This document shows, in pieces, positions 45,881 to 59,010 of a DNA stretch of 64,000 nt. Both the position numbers and the translations under genes were made by a program. Numbering within the stretch: the stretch's first letter is position 1; each line of letters starts with the position of its first letter. The stretch is taken from positions 8,592,187-8,656,186 of the forward strand of contig NW_024040707.1 of the NCBI RefSeq assembly GCF_014851395.1. Reading direction: 5' to 3'. The stretch comes from Micropterus salmoides (lineage: Eukaryota; Chordata; Actinopteri; Centrarchiformes; Centrarchidae). The notes under the pieces are model-generated. The model did not search any database, was not told where the DNA came from, and saw only the letters and a list, made by a program, of their open reading frames with translations.

Positions 45881-46189
45881 CACGGTAGATTAAACAAATT
45901 GACAATAACTACGACCGTTACTGTAAGTAAGTGCAGCAAAAACAGTAATATTAATAAAATGCTGATACTGCATCAGTACAACAAGCAGGAACGTGCACCA
46001 AGAGATATTTAATCTGCTCTGTCTCATGTCTCAGCTGTGTTTTGGTTTTACACAAGCACATGTGCTAGCTTGGCTAATAACAAGCTAAATCTCTCTGGCT
46101 GTAGCCTGCTTAGCTGAGATGCTATGTATCTTAAAATTTAGCAACTTGTTGCAAACTCAGCTGCCTGTTGAGAGACAAGCTCTGGGCAC

Positions 46190-46700
46190 TGAGAGTTGAA
46201 AAATGTTCAACTTTGGACCAAATGCAGCACTCGTCAATGTCACTGCTTACCCAGCTGTCCAATCACAGTGCAGGGGGTGGGACAAACACCACACCGAGCC
46301 ATCTCAGCTCTTAAACCGCAAAATCTCATGAACGTACGGCGAGTCCATGCCTTTGCTCTAAATGTTGCAGCCTTCTCTTCATGCAGAGCAAGGGCCAGAG
46401 CAAGTAGGTCTACCCTACTTTGTGGTGACATTTTTACATTTAGTAAAATTAAGTAGCCTACCTGCAGCCTGCAGCACATCTTCTCCACGGATAGGCCTAT
46501 TATGTAAAAATAAATGTAAAAAAGCATTTCCAAACTTCTCCGTTTTAGGTCTTTGTTTTCGCCCTTTTAGTCTGAATGGGAGGTGCAAATGTAGCAAAAG
46601 GTCTCCGTTTTAATTCAAAAACGCAGTAGTGTGGATGGGGCCCAAAACGCACCCTAGCGCTCCCAGCCAGGCGTTTTCAGAAGAGCTTTGGTGGACTCAA
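46190..46700. repeat. Probable DNA-transposon-derived repeat
   Basis: It contains cccagctgtccaatcacagt, close to a motif at 44315, and aaaacgcagtagtgtggatg followed by gggccc, which resembles ends of fish non-autonomous transposons. Frames on both strands have no domains. Confidence 0.35.
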
Positions 46701-47159
46701 GCCCTTACTCAGTATCTTGGTGTCAGGAATATAATTTATTTAACATGTTCCATTTGTTTCCAGTGAGATACTGTAAACTTTACTTTTGTTGCTGCTCTAA
46801 AGACAGTTAGTTATAATAAAATATTAAATTTCATTACTGTTCTGAATTTATTCTTTTTTAAATAACGTATTTTTAAAAGCCAATTATTTAGTAATGAAAA
46901 AACAATAACAGTATAGATAAAGAATAGAACCAATAAATAGTATCAATAAAATCCTAACAATATAAAATAAATACAATATAAATGGCAGCAGGTAAAGACA
47001 AAGTTTATGATGTCCATCTCTGGGATGGATCTCATTAATTTAATTTACTGTTTTAAAGATTAAACATGACAATGAACTTAATCTTGTTATTTTCAACAAA
47101 GTTTTGTGTTGGAGTTTGTGTTATTCAAAATTTTGACTCCAAGATTATAAATTTTACAG

Positions 47160-47252
47160 CAAATGTATATCGGTTCCACATATCGGTCATCGGTCTACTT
47201 GGTTACTAATAATCGGGATCGGCCTGGAAAAAACCATATCGGTCGATCCCTA
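47160..47252 (-). mobile_element. hAT-like MITE end
   Basis: Repeated tatcggt motifs and the end atatcggtcgatccctag, the inverse of ctagggatcgaccgatat, a common fish hAT terminus. Confidence 0.5.
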
Positions 47253-47254
47253 GC

Positions 47255-47380
47255 ATGTAGATAGAAATGGCTTATTCTAAGGTCATAAAAACATAGCGGT
47301 TCATTACGTGAGGTCCTCATACACCACTGACAACATGGGTATGTATATTATATTGCATTTCACATTGAACCTTTACAGCT
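47255..47380 (+). repeat. MITE 'taaaggttc' right-end fragment
   Basis: gtagatagaaatggcttatt, ctaaggtcataaaaacatag and the end cacattgaaccttta match the right part of the element at 39031-40388. Confidence 0.6.
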
Positions 47381-50225
47381 CATTGATACTCTATACAGAA
47401 AGGTTGTGAAAGAATAAGTTTTTAGTTTCCGTCTGGAAGAAGGTCCCCCCCACCCCCACAGTTGGCCCTCCTATCATTATTTATTAGTATTGTGGGTATG
47501 CTAGAGAAGGAATATGGCAGTATAAGGTCATAGGTGGCGTCAGGCTCAGGTAAAGGCCATGGTCTCCTATCGAAAATGCTATTCATAATTTATCAACTAA
47601 ACAAAGGATGCACCATGGCTCTCCCATTGTTCTTGTGCCCTTATCTTTTTCTGGCTGTGAGGAGGTAAAACAAGAGAGCTTGAACACAAAGCCAGCAGAG
47701 ACAGAGGCATAAGCAGACCAGATGATAATGATCCAGCCAATCCATACAACTGTGGGTTTTGCATACCCCAGCCACATACCTCTCTCCTAATTACTTACAA
47801 TGAGTTTTTCCATTAAAGAAAAAAATGGTACTTTAAAGGCGTTCTCTACTATTTATAATATAAGCAGAAGATTTCTAATATTTTAGTGAAACCACAAAAG
47901 GCTAAAGTAGCAACATGTGACAAATACATATTGCATGTAAAGCTCCAAGCATAAGCTGTAGCCACAGGGTTAAGAAATGTGATGCATTTTTTTTTTTTTT
48001 AAATGTATTCATCAAAAGGCCATGATCCATCTTGTGTTCCATTTAGCTTGGAGCAAATCTATATCCCAGCATGCATTTCCTATAATTACAAATGGGGCAG
48101 TATTCATCTTTATGTGCTACAAAGACATTGTAAATATAAAGCCTATGTAACATGTGTGCTATTTATCCCTGCTTTTTAATAATCTTATCAAGTTGCTGAT
48201 GTGAATAGGACACCTGTTTTGCTGTCACATCTCTTTAGACTTATAAATGAATACATTTCTGAATTATTTAATTAAAACAAGGAACAGATTGCCAAAACAT
48301 GACAGCTAAATTACAGTTAGCATTATGTTTATGGACGTTCAGAGAGCCACTACAATGCAAACCAAACCAGATCTGATATATATACAGATATGACCTTTGA
48401 AAAATGTTGTCTACTTATCTTTATTATGCATGCACCTCCCTCACAATCTAGTACAGCAGGATAGTGGACAGGACAGACTATAACCAGAATCCTACTACTC
48501 TCTGTCTAACAGTTATTTGCAATACCATGGCTAAATAAGATAAATAATTTTGCATCCTTGTGTTAGGCAGTGTAATAAAGCTGATGTCTTTATACAGTGT
48601 GGATCTGGCTAGCAGTGCAGTTTCTAAGTGAGATGGATGAGGCTATGCCTAAACTGCTGAGGGGTAAAGTGAATTAGGCTCACATTAGGGATTGTATTTT
48701 ACCATTACTATCAAAATGGAGGAGCACGGGCAAACAAAAGAGCCCACACCATATAGCACATACTCAGCTTAATAAACAGGATAAAAACTGAGCAATTACA
48801 AATTTAGATAAGAATGTCAAGGGTTATCTAAAATATATGTTACCTGAAATATATGTGTGTGCGTTTGAATGCAAATTCTGTACACTATGAGTGTGTTATC
48901 TTGTATGAAACATAGAAATGACTAATTATGATATATAATGTGCTTACTGCACATATTTGACAATTCTGTTATCAACCTTAAAGTAAATTAAACATCTTGT
49001 GAAAATTCTGTGGAATTCATTTTCTACTTTGTTGAAAATGGTATTTTATCTCTAAGACAGAGCACAGCTAATTCTGTCCATACCTATTAAATCTGTCACC
49101 AATTATGGAAATTATAAAATAAATTCAGTCTCATAAAGGTTACAGAAACTGAGTCAACATTAAAACTCTGTTCTTTCATCTTTCTCTTGTCTGTGTATTC
49201 TAGTCATTACATAATGTTCTCATATCAAAATATCCCAAAATGCGCGCAGTTCACTTGCAAATTCATTGTGAATTATCAAACACCAAGGATTACACAAAGG
49301 ACAGAGAGAGACAGAGTCTTCTGACAGGGTTTCTCCTTGGTTATAAAATGTCAGAATATCAAGGCTTTCTACTTGGCACTACTTGCGGAAACCTTATTTG
49401 ATACCCAATAAATGTATGACAACATTTCAGTGGAGCAGTCAGACAAAGGCCTGGGCTGCATTTTAAAAACATCTCCTGACCTTTCCACTGTGGCGGTAAT
49501 TGCTAATGCCAGACAAGAAGATAATGTAAGTCTCATAGCCACAGCACTGAGAATGGACCCGGTGACAAAGGTGAGCTTAGGAAGGGAATTGACAGCAAGT
49601 CACAATTTCAAGGGAAAAAATCTACCAGTAGACCTCACCAGGCTATGCAACCTAATCAAGCCACCCTGCACAAATACCTCAGCTGATAATGAAAATAAAC
49701 ACTGCATCATATCCTTTTGAAAAGACACACTACTTCTCAGGTCTCAGAGTGATCCGGATTTTTCTTAACCTTAGTCTTAGTGTCAAGAGGCTAAAAGTTA
49801 ATGGCAGTGTGACAAAGAAATCCATTCCTCCTTTTTCAATCCTCCATTGCTTCAGCCCAATGCATCAATGCTGTGACAGAGACAGATCAGAGATTAAATT
49901 AGAGCAACATAAAGATGACTCGAGAAGTTGGGAAAAAATCCACTTGAACAGAAAAAACGGCTTCAGTCTAGGGCACAGTCAGGAAACTTCTTCTGCCAGT
50001 GAGCGTGTCAAGAGGAATTCATCACTGGGAATAAAAATAAAGTTCCTTTCATATCGAGTTATTAAGTCACAGTCTTCCTGCAGCAGTTATTCTTGCTAAT
50101 AAAATACAGTATCTAGTTCATATTGTATCTAAATAAGTTAAAGTCTAGAGCTTTTTCTAAAATAAATCTGTTTTTGTGATGGAAACTCTTTAGGTTATGG
50201 ATAGAGTCTCTCATACATTAAGTAA
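47381..50225. other. Unique noncoding DNA
   Basis: No gene recognised. T14 run near 47988. The + frames at 49412-49720 and 49689-50099 have no motifs. Confidence 0.5.
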
Positions 50226-51200
50226 AGCCGCATTTCCACCAAAGGAACTATACCCCGGAACTAGGAACCTTTGGAGGAACTCACTGCGTTTCCACCGCAG
50301 GGACCAGGGTTCAAATTTAGTTCTAGGGTCTTTATTTTAATCCCCAAAAAGTCCCTGTTCGGGGGGTAGTACTTTCCAAAAGTACCGGTACTTTAGGGGG
50401 ATGGGGCTTGCCTTTAAGTGAATTTCTGAATGGGCAAGTAGAGGCTACTGGCTTTAATTCGAGAATGTCTGTTGTTTGTTTTTTCACTACTGCTCCTCTT
50501 TTCCACCTTTGTTTGCAAAAAAAATTCATAATTAACAGTCAAATAGCCACACAAGTCTCATCGATGTGGGCCTGAGATCGTACATTGGCATTAAATGTAT
50601 TGTTCAGAAATAGCAGCCAGCGTGCAGAGGTGTGTTTACAGCTTACAGCTGATGTAGTTAGTCTGAAGTTTTCATCAGTCAGCAGGTTTCTACACAGAGC
50701 CGAAGTTGGCCGCCTCTTCTCAAAAACAAACGGAAAATCTGATTACAACAGGTAATTAAAGCTCATTAAAAAATCCTGTTCCTCCGACGCTCAGGCGGAC
50801 ACAGACATTAGTCCGGCAGCTGATCAGCAGCTGTTGTTGGCTGGAAATGTTTTAACAACCTTCCAAACTCTCACGATTTTATGTTTGTGTTTCTTTCTCT
50901 GTGCTGGAGTTATTTTATGAACTTAATGGCGTTATCCAGTTTGTTATTAAATTTGTAACAAACTTTATCGTCTCTTCATTACACTCTCACACAAAAACTC
51001 AAGCGTAGCCTATAGTTTTTCATTATATTCCAATCAAACCTGATGTTCATTTATAAATTTCATGGATCGTGGTTTGTACGGCGTATGTCAGCTGGTTAAT
51101 TTGCCTAATCTTCGCAGATCTTTAGACCACGGTTAGTTTAGTTCCTTGAAAGAGATCCTGGGACTAAAAAGTCCCCCGTACTTTTGGTGGAAACACGGCT
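50226..51200. mobile_element. Non-autonomous DNA transposon, PIF/Harbinger-like
   Basis: A 975-bp unit with inverted ends: left agccgcatttccaccaaagg, right ctttttggtggaaacacggct-like (51180-51200). It is flanked by TAA at 50223-50225 and 51201-51203. A 3-bp TAA/TTA duplication is characteristic of PIF/Harbinger. Near each end are ggaacta and gggactaaaa-type motifs repeated in both orientations. There is no transposase; the minus frame 50332-50529 has no domain. Superfamily is inferred from the duplication only. Confidence 0.55.
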
Positions 51201-51760
51201 TAAGTACATGAAAGATTTGTAACAAAGACTGATCATTTGGATGATGAACATCTCATTAAACACCATAAATTGCACCAGCTGTGGTCAGTGGGAGCTAAAT
51301 CAGAGATAAATAGTGACAGGTGTACATTTAACAAGCAGCACCATGTGCTTGCAAAAGTATAATGGCGTTTCCCATTGTCCTGTATGATCCCACACATGGC
51401 TGCCACCAGTCTTGGGTTCTCAACAATCCCTCTAGCCAACAAAGCAGGGGTGTTAATCTCATCACCTGGGCCTACTGTTGATCACACTAATCACAACCGG
51501 AGGAGACATTGGATAGATGGAAATATATGTGTTTATGGGGCCTGGAACTGGACTAAGGCAGGTGTTTAGTTTCTGTGCCATCGTCGGCGCCAGCGCTCAC
51601 TCACTGCCCATTCGTATTATAGCCTTCAGCCAAAGAGACAGCTTGCGAGGCGCTGGCCCCTGATCCCAGCACATTAGTTTAATGCCTAGATCTGTAGAAC
51701 TGTTCCTGACTCCCTCTCCAGCCTGGCACAGCAGCCTGCCAGACAGACAGACAGATAAGA
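51201..51760. other. Noncoding DNA, nothing recognised
   Basis: Unique sequence, no exon support. Confidence 0.5.
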
Positions 51761-51769
51761 GCACACACA

Positions 51770-51831
<62 letters not shown>
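51761..51831. repeat. Long (CA)n microsatellite
   Basis: About 26 uninterrupted CA units (51780-51831) preceded by an imperfect cacacatgcgcgca start. The minus frames at 51597-51876 rich in CV are translations of it. Confidence 0.95.
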
Positions 51832-51834
<3 letters not shown>

Positions 51835-53409
51835 CCTAGCCTCATCATAATGCAGCTCAGAAATGCCAAGTAGCATCTCTTGAAAGCTACTTCTATTTTT
51901 TGTAGTTTCTAACTGGCATCAACTATGAACAGCTGTGTCATGTGGCAAAGACGTAAGCATTCCTGCATGTTAAAATGGCCGAAGAATGTCTTGATGTGTT
52001 TGCACTCATCCCTTTTCTTTCTCACGATGTGTGTAGCTATGCAACAGCAGGATTTATTTATTTGGCTCTTGCCATTAAGGGCAGCATGTGCTCATGATTA
52101 GAAGTTATTTACCAATTGTAAACAAGATCTATGCAAGTAGATCACTGAGTAAATACAAAGCAGGTTGTGAGATGACCAATTGTACCTTAAAAATAAGCCC
52201 ATCCATCCTAGTATATGCCATCTGAAAGAGACCAAGGGGGCAACCAGCAACCCATCTGTCTATGTGTCATCACCTGTGTGTCAGTGCTAAGGAGACACAG
52301 TCTGTTAATAGATAACCTGCCAGAGGAAGAGAGCAATAAACATCTGCATGTGTATTTATACAGTATATCCAAGCCTCCACCCTAATGAGTGTTAGACACA
52401 CTGGTTGAGGATCTGGATTTGATTCTGAGCCAGCATTAAAGCTGATCATCTGCTGAGATGTTCTCATCTGTCTTTTTCTCAGTTTCATCTGGACTCCAAG
52501 ACATGCTGACAGCTTCAGAAGCCCCTGGAGTGGAGATCTAGGAGCAAACATATGGGCTGTCAGTAGAATGGGTGAGACAAACTTGTCAGAGATTTTTCAT
52601 TTTGCGCTACACTTGGTGAGGATGGGTCTTTCTGGGTTTTGGAAGGTTGGCTGAAGGGGCTGCCTTTGACAAAAGGGTGTGCATCATGAAAAAAGCTAGA
52701 TTATAAATTTGTGTCAGAGTTCTTGCTGGAAAATATCCTTACACTTCAAGAACAATTACATTAACTTTCATCTAACTGCTGTAGATATGCATGTATGATA
52801 ATAAAGATGGGAAAGTACTATACACTTTAAACTAAAACTATCTATATTATTTAGTCTTCCAAAGCTTTTGTTTAGTTTTTTGTTATTTCTGCCTTGATGG
52901 AGATCCTGTGAGGCTATTTGAAACCATCAAACTGAAAGACTAATAAAGGCCTTTAAAATAACTTTACTCTTTCCTATGTATTTTTTTCTCTAACTATCCA
53001 TGTTAATTTGGTCATTTCATTTTCTAGGAAATTTTGTTGTTTATGTTAAACCATGAAAATAAATTATTACGCTTGTTTTGAGGTTGTTGTTTTTTTTGCA
53101 TATACTAGAAACAAATTCCCCCTTCCAAATATTTGGAAAATAAGCACTAAAGACTAAGAAAAAGATGGATTTTTGCAGTGCATGCACACATACACACAAA
53201 CACACACCTGTGGCCAAAGCCTTATTGACACTGCCTTCCATCGCAGACCCTTCCGTGTGAGCCTTATGTGTCAGACATGAGTGTATGAGTACAAGAGGGA
53301 GAAATGGACAGACAAACCTATATGCCCCTTTAGCCCTTCTACAGGCTCCGGTTTATTCAACACTTTTTTCTTCAGTAGTGTAAGCTTTAAGACACTTCAG
53401 TCCTGATCC
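51832..53409. other. Unique noncoding DNA
   Basis: No gene recognised. The minus frame 52270-52551 has no motif. Confidence 0.5.
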
Positions 53410-53414
53410 CTTTA

Positions 53415-53510
53415 CTTTCAGGATCAGAATCTGAATCAGATTTAAGTAAAGTTTCACGTATAAGGAATTTGCTTTGGTATTTTTTTGCATAACAATGAAC
53501 ATGGTAACAA
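53415..53510 (-). mobile_element. LINE 3'-tail fragment
   Basis: The sequence aggatcagaatctgaatcag, then aagtttcacgtataaggaat and ttgctttggt, is the inverse of a typical fish LINE 3' end (aattcctt ... ctgattctgat). It is short and diverged. Confidence 0.45.
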
Positions 53511-53809
53511 CATTTTTAAAAAATATGTTTACTACAAAATTAAGGAAGTATAAATGTAAATACAAAACTTGACAATAAAATGATGAAAAAATATTCTAAA
53601 ATGTTTGCACAATAAATTCCCTTTGTCCCTGTTTCTTCAAAAACTACACGATTTTTAATGGAGAGTGAGTCATTCTTACTCAAAATATTTTAACAAAGAC
53701 ATTATACTGAGGAGAATAAAAACAGAGCCTTCTTACCACAATCGTCATTTATGAAGAATGCAATCATGGGATTTCAAACTATAATTTAAACATTTTTGCT
53801 GTGTGTTGG

Positions 53810-53936
53810 GGCCCTGCGATGGACTGGCGACCTGTCCAGGGTGTACCCCGCCTTTCGCCCAATGTCAGCTGGGATAGGCTCCAGCCCCCCGCAACCCTGT
53901 ACACAGAATAAGCGGTTGATGATGGATGGATGGATG
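53810..53936 (+). mobile_element. RTE-type LINE/SINE insertion with 12-bp target duplication
   Basis: A 127-bp 3' end containing ctgcgatggactggcgacct, gtccagggtgtaccccgcct, gggataggctccagcccc and a (gatg)n tail. It is flanked by perfect gctgtgtgttgg at 53798-53809 and 53937-53948. The orientation is opposite to that of the stub at 35571-35623; both come from the same RTE-type family. Confidence 0.85.
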
Positions 53937-53948
53937 GCTGTGTGTTGG

Positions 53949-55732
53949 ATATTTTGCATTGTTTTGTTAAGTACGTAGGGTTATGACAGTAGCAAAAAAA
54001 AAACACACACAATACACCAGCTGTTGTTGTGTCAGCTGAGTGATGTTGATGCACTGTAATTTCACATATGGAAAATGTCCATTTCCATATATGCACAGCT
54101 TAGCGTGTCCATCAACAAATTACTAAAGTAGCTTTCTGAAGAGATATAACAAACTGCATACATATTTCAAAACCATCTAACTTCCTGCAGAGTTAACATA
54201 GTTTAGATGATTTAGTTTAGCTTTTTCTCAATAGATAGTATTTTGTATTTTTTTGTTATTTTTATCAGCTGAGCCAGAAATATCCCTTCCCCATCATGGC
54301 ACTCCCGCTTATGGTTGAAAGGAAGTTGACAGGGTCTCTAGGCTTTCAGTTTAGTTTGAGAAGTTGCCTTTAGGGTCCTGACAAGGACAGCCGGCTTCAC
54401 GCACCACCTGCCAATAATGTTAACAAGGACCCACAGCCCCACACTGATGTGGCCTGTTCCAGCACTGGAGGGACTGCTGGCAGTAATGGCCGTATCTTTC
54501 CCACATGGTGTCCAGCTCCCAGGAATCCTCCCTGCAGCTTGCAGTGCAGCATGGTCTCCATACAGCTGCAGGAAACAACGCACGTGGCACAGCAATTCAC
54601 CAAAAGCATCAAAGTACCTGCACATACTCTAGATAGAATCAAATATCTTGTAGTAACTGATACAACATTATGTTTAAATATTGTTACAATATATTTTTAC
54701 ATTATTAAAATAATGATAATATACCTCAACTATAATATACCCTCTACCTAAAATTATGAGATTGGCTATACCAAAATACAAGTTGTTTAAGCAATTTAAA
54801 TCTTTGTTTTACTCATAATTTCAAAATATTATTAACATAAAAGTTAAAAGAGTCAAAAATTCATCAATGTAAAAATATGAGCCATCAGTTTTATGGTTCT
54901 AAAACATTTCTGCCAAATAAAACACATTTAAAAATGTGTGACAGGGAGAAACTTGGTTGAACAGAACTTTTTTGAACCAGAAGAAATGGCTTGTTGTGTA
55001 TCAATAGTATCATTTCACAGTACTCAGGCAATTAAAACTCACTTCTCTTCCCCAAATGTTATGGCATGCATGATAAAGAGGTAGTGAATCATTTGTCAGG
55101 CTTCGATGGAAGTTGTTTAGTACCAGTGGGATGGGGTTTTCCACTTTCACAGACTATGAGGAGTTTGTTCACTTGACTCAAAAGACCCCAAAATGTAATA
55201 CTTAGAACAAAATTATTATCAAAGTATTTTGTGGACATGGGCTTCACCTCACATGAGAGCTAATCAGTTTTAATGGGTATGTGCGCTGTAATCATGGTGC
55301 CAACACAGTCCCAAGGCTCAGGGCCTATTACACTCTGTAAAATATTAATGACTCTCCAGTAAAAAAAACATTTAAGCAACTCCCAGAAGACATGAGAGCC
55401 CAAACATCTCCCCCCTGCTGAGCACACTTAGACAGCTCAGCTGTCTAAATGTGCCTTCCTAAGCTTTTAAGACTGACCTTGGTAAAAGTGTGTCATTGCT
55501 GTTCTTAAAAATACAGGTATTGACAAAATAAAAGCTAAGCCTCTGTGAACACACTTTTAAGAAGCCTAAATAAGTTTGGGAAATGTAATTTTATGAGGTA
55601 TCTTAATGCCAAACTGCTGAATGTAAGAGGGTTTTCAATTGTGACAACATGAAGTATTACATCATTTTTGGAAGAATGGGCTCCCTGATTGTCTTCACGT
55701 ATACTGAATCTGGGCAGCTACTGGGACTTGCG
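53949..55732. other. Noncoding DNA with one open block of unknown nature
   Basis: 54338-54642 on the minus strand is open in two frames and GC-richer than its surroundings, with a faint resemblance to a ZIP-family zinc transporter (see findings). The rest is AT-rich without features. Confidence 0.4.
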
Positions 55733-55810
55733 CTGGACTTAACATAATGTCTGGACTTAACATAATGTCTGGACTGTTAGCTTGGGCTACAGCCCAGACA
55801 TTATGTTAAG
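55733..55810. repeat. Tandem 18-bp repeat plus 17-bp perfect inverted repeat
   Basis: ctggacttaacataatgt occurs at 55733-55750 and 55751-55768. The arm 55756-55772 pairs perfectly with ccagacattatgttaag at 55794-55810 across a 21-base loop. No transposon or attenuator context was seen. Confidence 0.95.
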
Positions 55811-58313
55811 ATCCTCCTTGCCCTTAAACACACAAACAGAAATGAGTGTGATATCTTTCCACTGGTGCTCATTATACATAATGACGGCACAGCGGCCAAT
55901 CCATTAGCACATTCAATGGTTTTGTGAAACTCCTCCATCTTATGAAACTCAGTCGACAACCGAACAAATAAGAAAGGATAATAACTCAAAGGCTAAAGGA
56001 CAGAATGGAGATAAGATGTGGAAAGCTCAAACATCATGAAACATATTTGGGGGGGCGGGGGGTTACAGTTCAAAATTACTTGAAAATGTAAATCCTCACC
56101 CTCAGCATTATTTGAACTGATCACAAAAAAAGTACATGATGCTAGTAAAAGCAGATGGTAGAGGATACAGCACCTGGACTCCACTTAGATCATAAAACTG
56201 TGTCAATCTCCTTTTATCATTTAGATCACTAGAGAGAAGACAGTTATTGTTCAGACAAGTGTATCTGCACTGTAATTTGCCATAAACATATCATAAGGGC
56301 CATCTTCAATATGGCAGTGGTAATAGCCCATAACATATAGCTAGAAGTAAAAAGAAGAACTGGTAATGGGACTGTTATCTAAGAAAAATCACACTCTTGC
56401 AATGTATAGTATAGGGATAGTCTAAGGAATATCTTTAGGTACAGTATTCACGCATCAATGGCTGCAGAGAATTAGGCCAAATTCTCTGTACCAATATTCA
56501 AGTTGGTACCTGTGAGGGCCTTTAAACTATATTGTAATTACAAATTTTTTTCTAATTAATTTCGAGCTTCGTGTTGCATTAGCTTGCAGTTATGCAGGTT
56601 ACAGCTAATTGAAAATGCTATTAAGCTAATAATGTTTACTTTGTCTAGTGTGGGTTGACCCCGGGGCTGCAAAAGTATATCTCCTCCCTCTCTCCCTTTC
56701 ATTCTCAGGAGCTGTTTGCTTATTGTAATTGAAGATGGGAGAGCTTTTTCCCCCCTCCGGGACTACTTCAGTCCCCTAATCCATATTGGCATGCTGTCTC
56801 CAGGAGATGGGCTTAATGTTAACCTGCAGTGCTGTGTCCCCTCATTACAGAGTAGCAGGGGACGATGGACACACACTGGCCAAGTGACTGCCTCTAACAA
56901 TCTTTAACGATCCTAAAACAATCATGAGACGTCTTTTTTTTTGTTCGCTTCAGTGTTTTTATATTCCCTGACAAACAAACCCCTTTTTCTGTGTTCAGTG
57001 TTCATGATAATAAAATGCATTGACAGTCTGAGCTTATAACACAAGCATGAGGTAAATTTCTGCTTTCTGTGCTAATCGTTGTCATCCAGTGTAATATTGC
57101 CATGTAACAGTGAACAACATGTCCTCAATCACATTTTCTGCCAATATCATTCCGTCAGACTTCATCAGGTTCACATAGCAATAATTTTTGAAGGTGAGTC
57201 ATCAAAAACAACTATTAACACAGTCACAGTCATTTTTAAATGGTTCTCAAACAAGATATTGCATGGTGCCATAATTTTTTTGTTTAGAATCAGATAAAAA
57301 CCTCATGCAATGAAACCTTAAAGTGGGTTATAGAACAACAAAATTTGTATATATAATAGTATTTGCCCATTTTGTTTTTGTGAATAGCCAAAATATATGC
57401 ATGTTTGTGTGTACCAAATTCTCCTCATTATAAAATGCTCAAACTGATGGTGAAACTCTTGGGCCATGTCAATTTAATTAGTAAGTCTGAGCTTTATCTG
57501 AATAGCATGACAGGACAACATCCAAGAACCTTGACGTGACAAGAACGAAGAAAAACAACAACCATGGTGACTAACAGTTGCTAATTTTAGTAACATAAAG
57601 ACATTGGACGTCCTTGCCTTTGTTAAAACAATTATTCACTCCATTCTTCTTCCACCCAAGACAACAGCACACTCATCTTGTGAGCAGTGACACGTTAATT
57701 GTTTGATTCACTCTACTTCACTCTCAGATACTGGGATAATGGTTTAGTCTCCAACTTTTGCCTACAATACAAGTAACTGCTTGAAAATGTACATTTACAA
57801 AAACCATTGCCATATTTCTAATTTCGGGCTTTCACAGGTTTTGCTTTCCAACTGCACACCAGTTGATTGATACAAACCTTTGCTTTAAAATCCTTTGCCC
57901 AGGCTACTTAACCTCTCGGTGTTCTCACTATGTTACTGCTTTTTAACAGCCCTGCTACAGAGTGAAGGGAGCCAATTTCCCATCAGTCTGTTAAAGCTAG
58001 ATTTGCATTAATGAGGCCTGCAGCGTTAAGCTTGAGGGGTGGCTTTTGGTCAAATCACCAGCTGCTGCAAAATAAGCCACAAACTTTTACTGACTCAAGC
58101 ATTCATCCACACTGAGCACAGGAGGTTCGGGGATAGAGGACGTTTGAAGGAGAGAGTGTCTTGATGACAGTCTTGTATTATTTGAACATTTCTAGACTTA
58201 GTATGATGGGAAAAGCAAGTGCAAATTTTAAGTGATTTTTGTTAGGAGCACACGAATATAATGTAGTATAGTTTAAATTTTTTATCCAGCAAAATCCATT
58301 AGAGAAACATTCT
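55811..58313. other. Unique noncoding DNA with a candidate regulatory tract
   Basis: No gene recognised. 56530-56900 is repeat-free with several homeodomain-type cores (ctaattaatttc, agctaattgaaa, ttaagctaat) and is a candidate conserved noncoding element. The 57985-58040 stretch holds gatttgcattaatgag, with an octamer-like attTGCAt core. Confidence 0.4.
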
Positions 58314-58480
58314 TAAAGGATAATTTTGGTATTTTTAAACCTGGGCACTATTTTCACATATTTTGGGATCGAGTAATTAGTAGGTACAAAAAGTTTTGGA
58401 ATCCATGCAGTAGAAGGCTTCAGCTGGCACCCACGAACTGGCTGCAATGGCTGCAACATTTTTCTATGGAGCAATTGGTT
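58314..58480 (+). repeat. Common fish MITE fragment
   Basis: aaaggataattttggtattt, aacctgggcactatttt and gctgcaatggctgcaa follow the order of a frequent fish repeat (aaaggataactctggtgttt). Diverged and without a clear right end. Confidence 0.55.
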
Positions 58481-58619
58481 TAGAAAATAATAAAGTAGCC
58501 TTTTACCCTAATTGATCCATAAGATTTTATTCTGTTATTGCTGGATAGCAATAACAATGAGGTTAAATACAACACTTGATGCTCTACTGTGGAATTTTTT
58601 AAATTTCGGCTTAAAATTT

Positions 58620-59010
58620 TTAGCCATGATAGCAGAATGTCTCTATGGATGGCAATGGTTAGCCCACTAATTTGATCCAGTCTGAAACATCTCGACAACT
58701 ATGAAATTTGTTACTGACATTCATGGTCCCCTCAGGATGCATTGTAACAACTGGCACGATCACCAAATATCTACAAAACTAATAATGTTCCTAATTCTAG
58801 AAACTATACTAAGTAGTGTTAACACACTAATATGCTAAACTAAGATGGGGAACATGGTAAACATGATACCTGCTAAATATCAGCATGTTAGCAGTGTCAT
58901 TGTGAGCATGTTAGGTGACATTAGTATCTAGTTTTAAGCACTGCTGTGCCTAAGTACAGCCTCACAGAGCTGCTAGCATGACCGCAAACTCTTGGTCTTG
59001 TTGATCTGTT
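58620..59010 (+). repeat. Common teleost repeat fragment
   Basis: ttcatggtcccctcaggatg, gctaaactaagatggggaac, tgctaaatatcagcatgtta, gtacagcctcacagagctgc and ctcttggtcttgtt appear in the order of a very widespread percomorph repeat. It is among the best indicators of the host lineage. Confidence 0.7.

Noticed and set aside
49412..50099. Two overlapping + frames as possible exons
   Set aside because: No donor/acceptor pair or domain supports them; codon content is unremarkable.
51597..51876. Two minus frames rich in Cys-Val repeats
   Set aside because: Translations of the (CA)n microsatellite.
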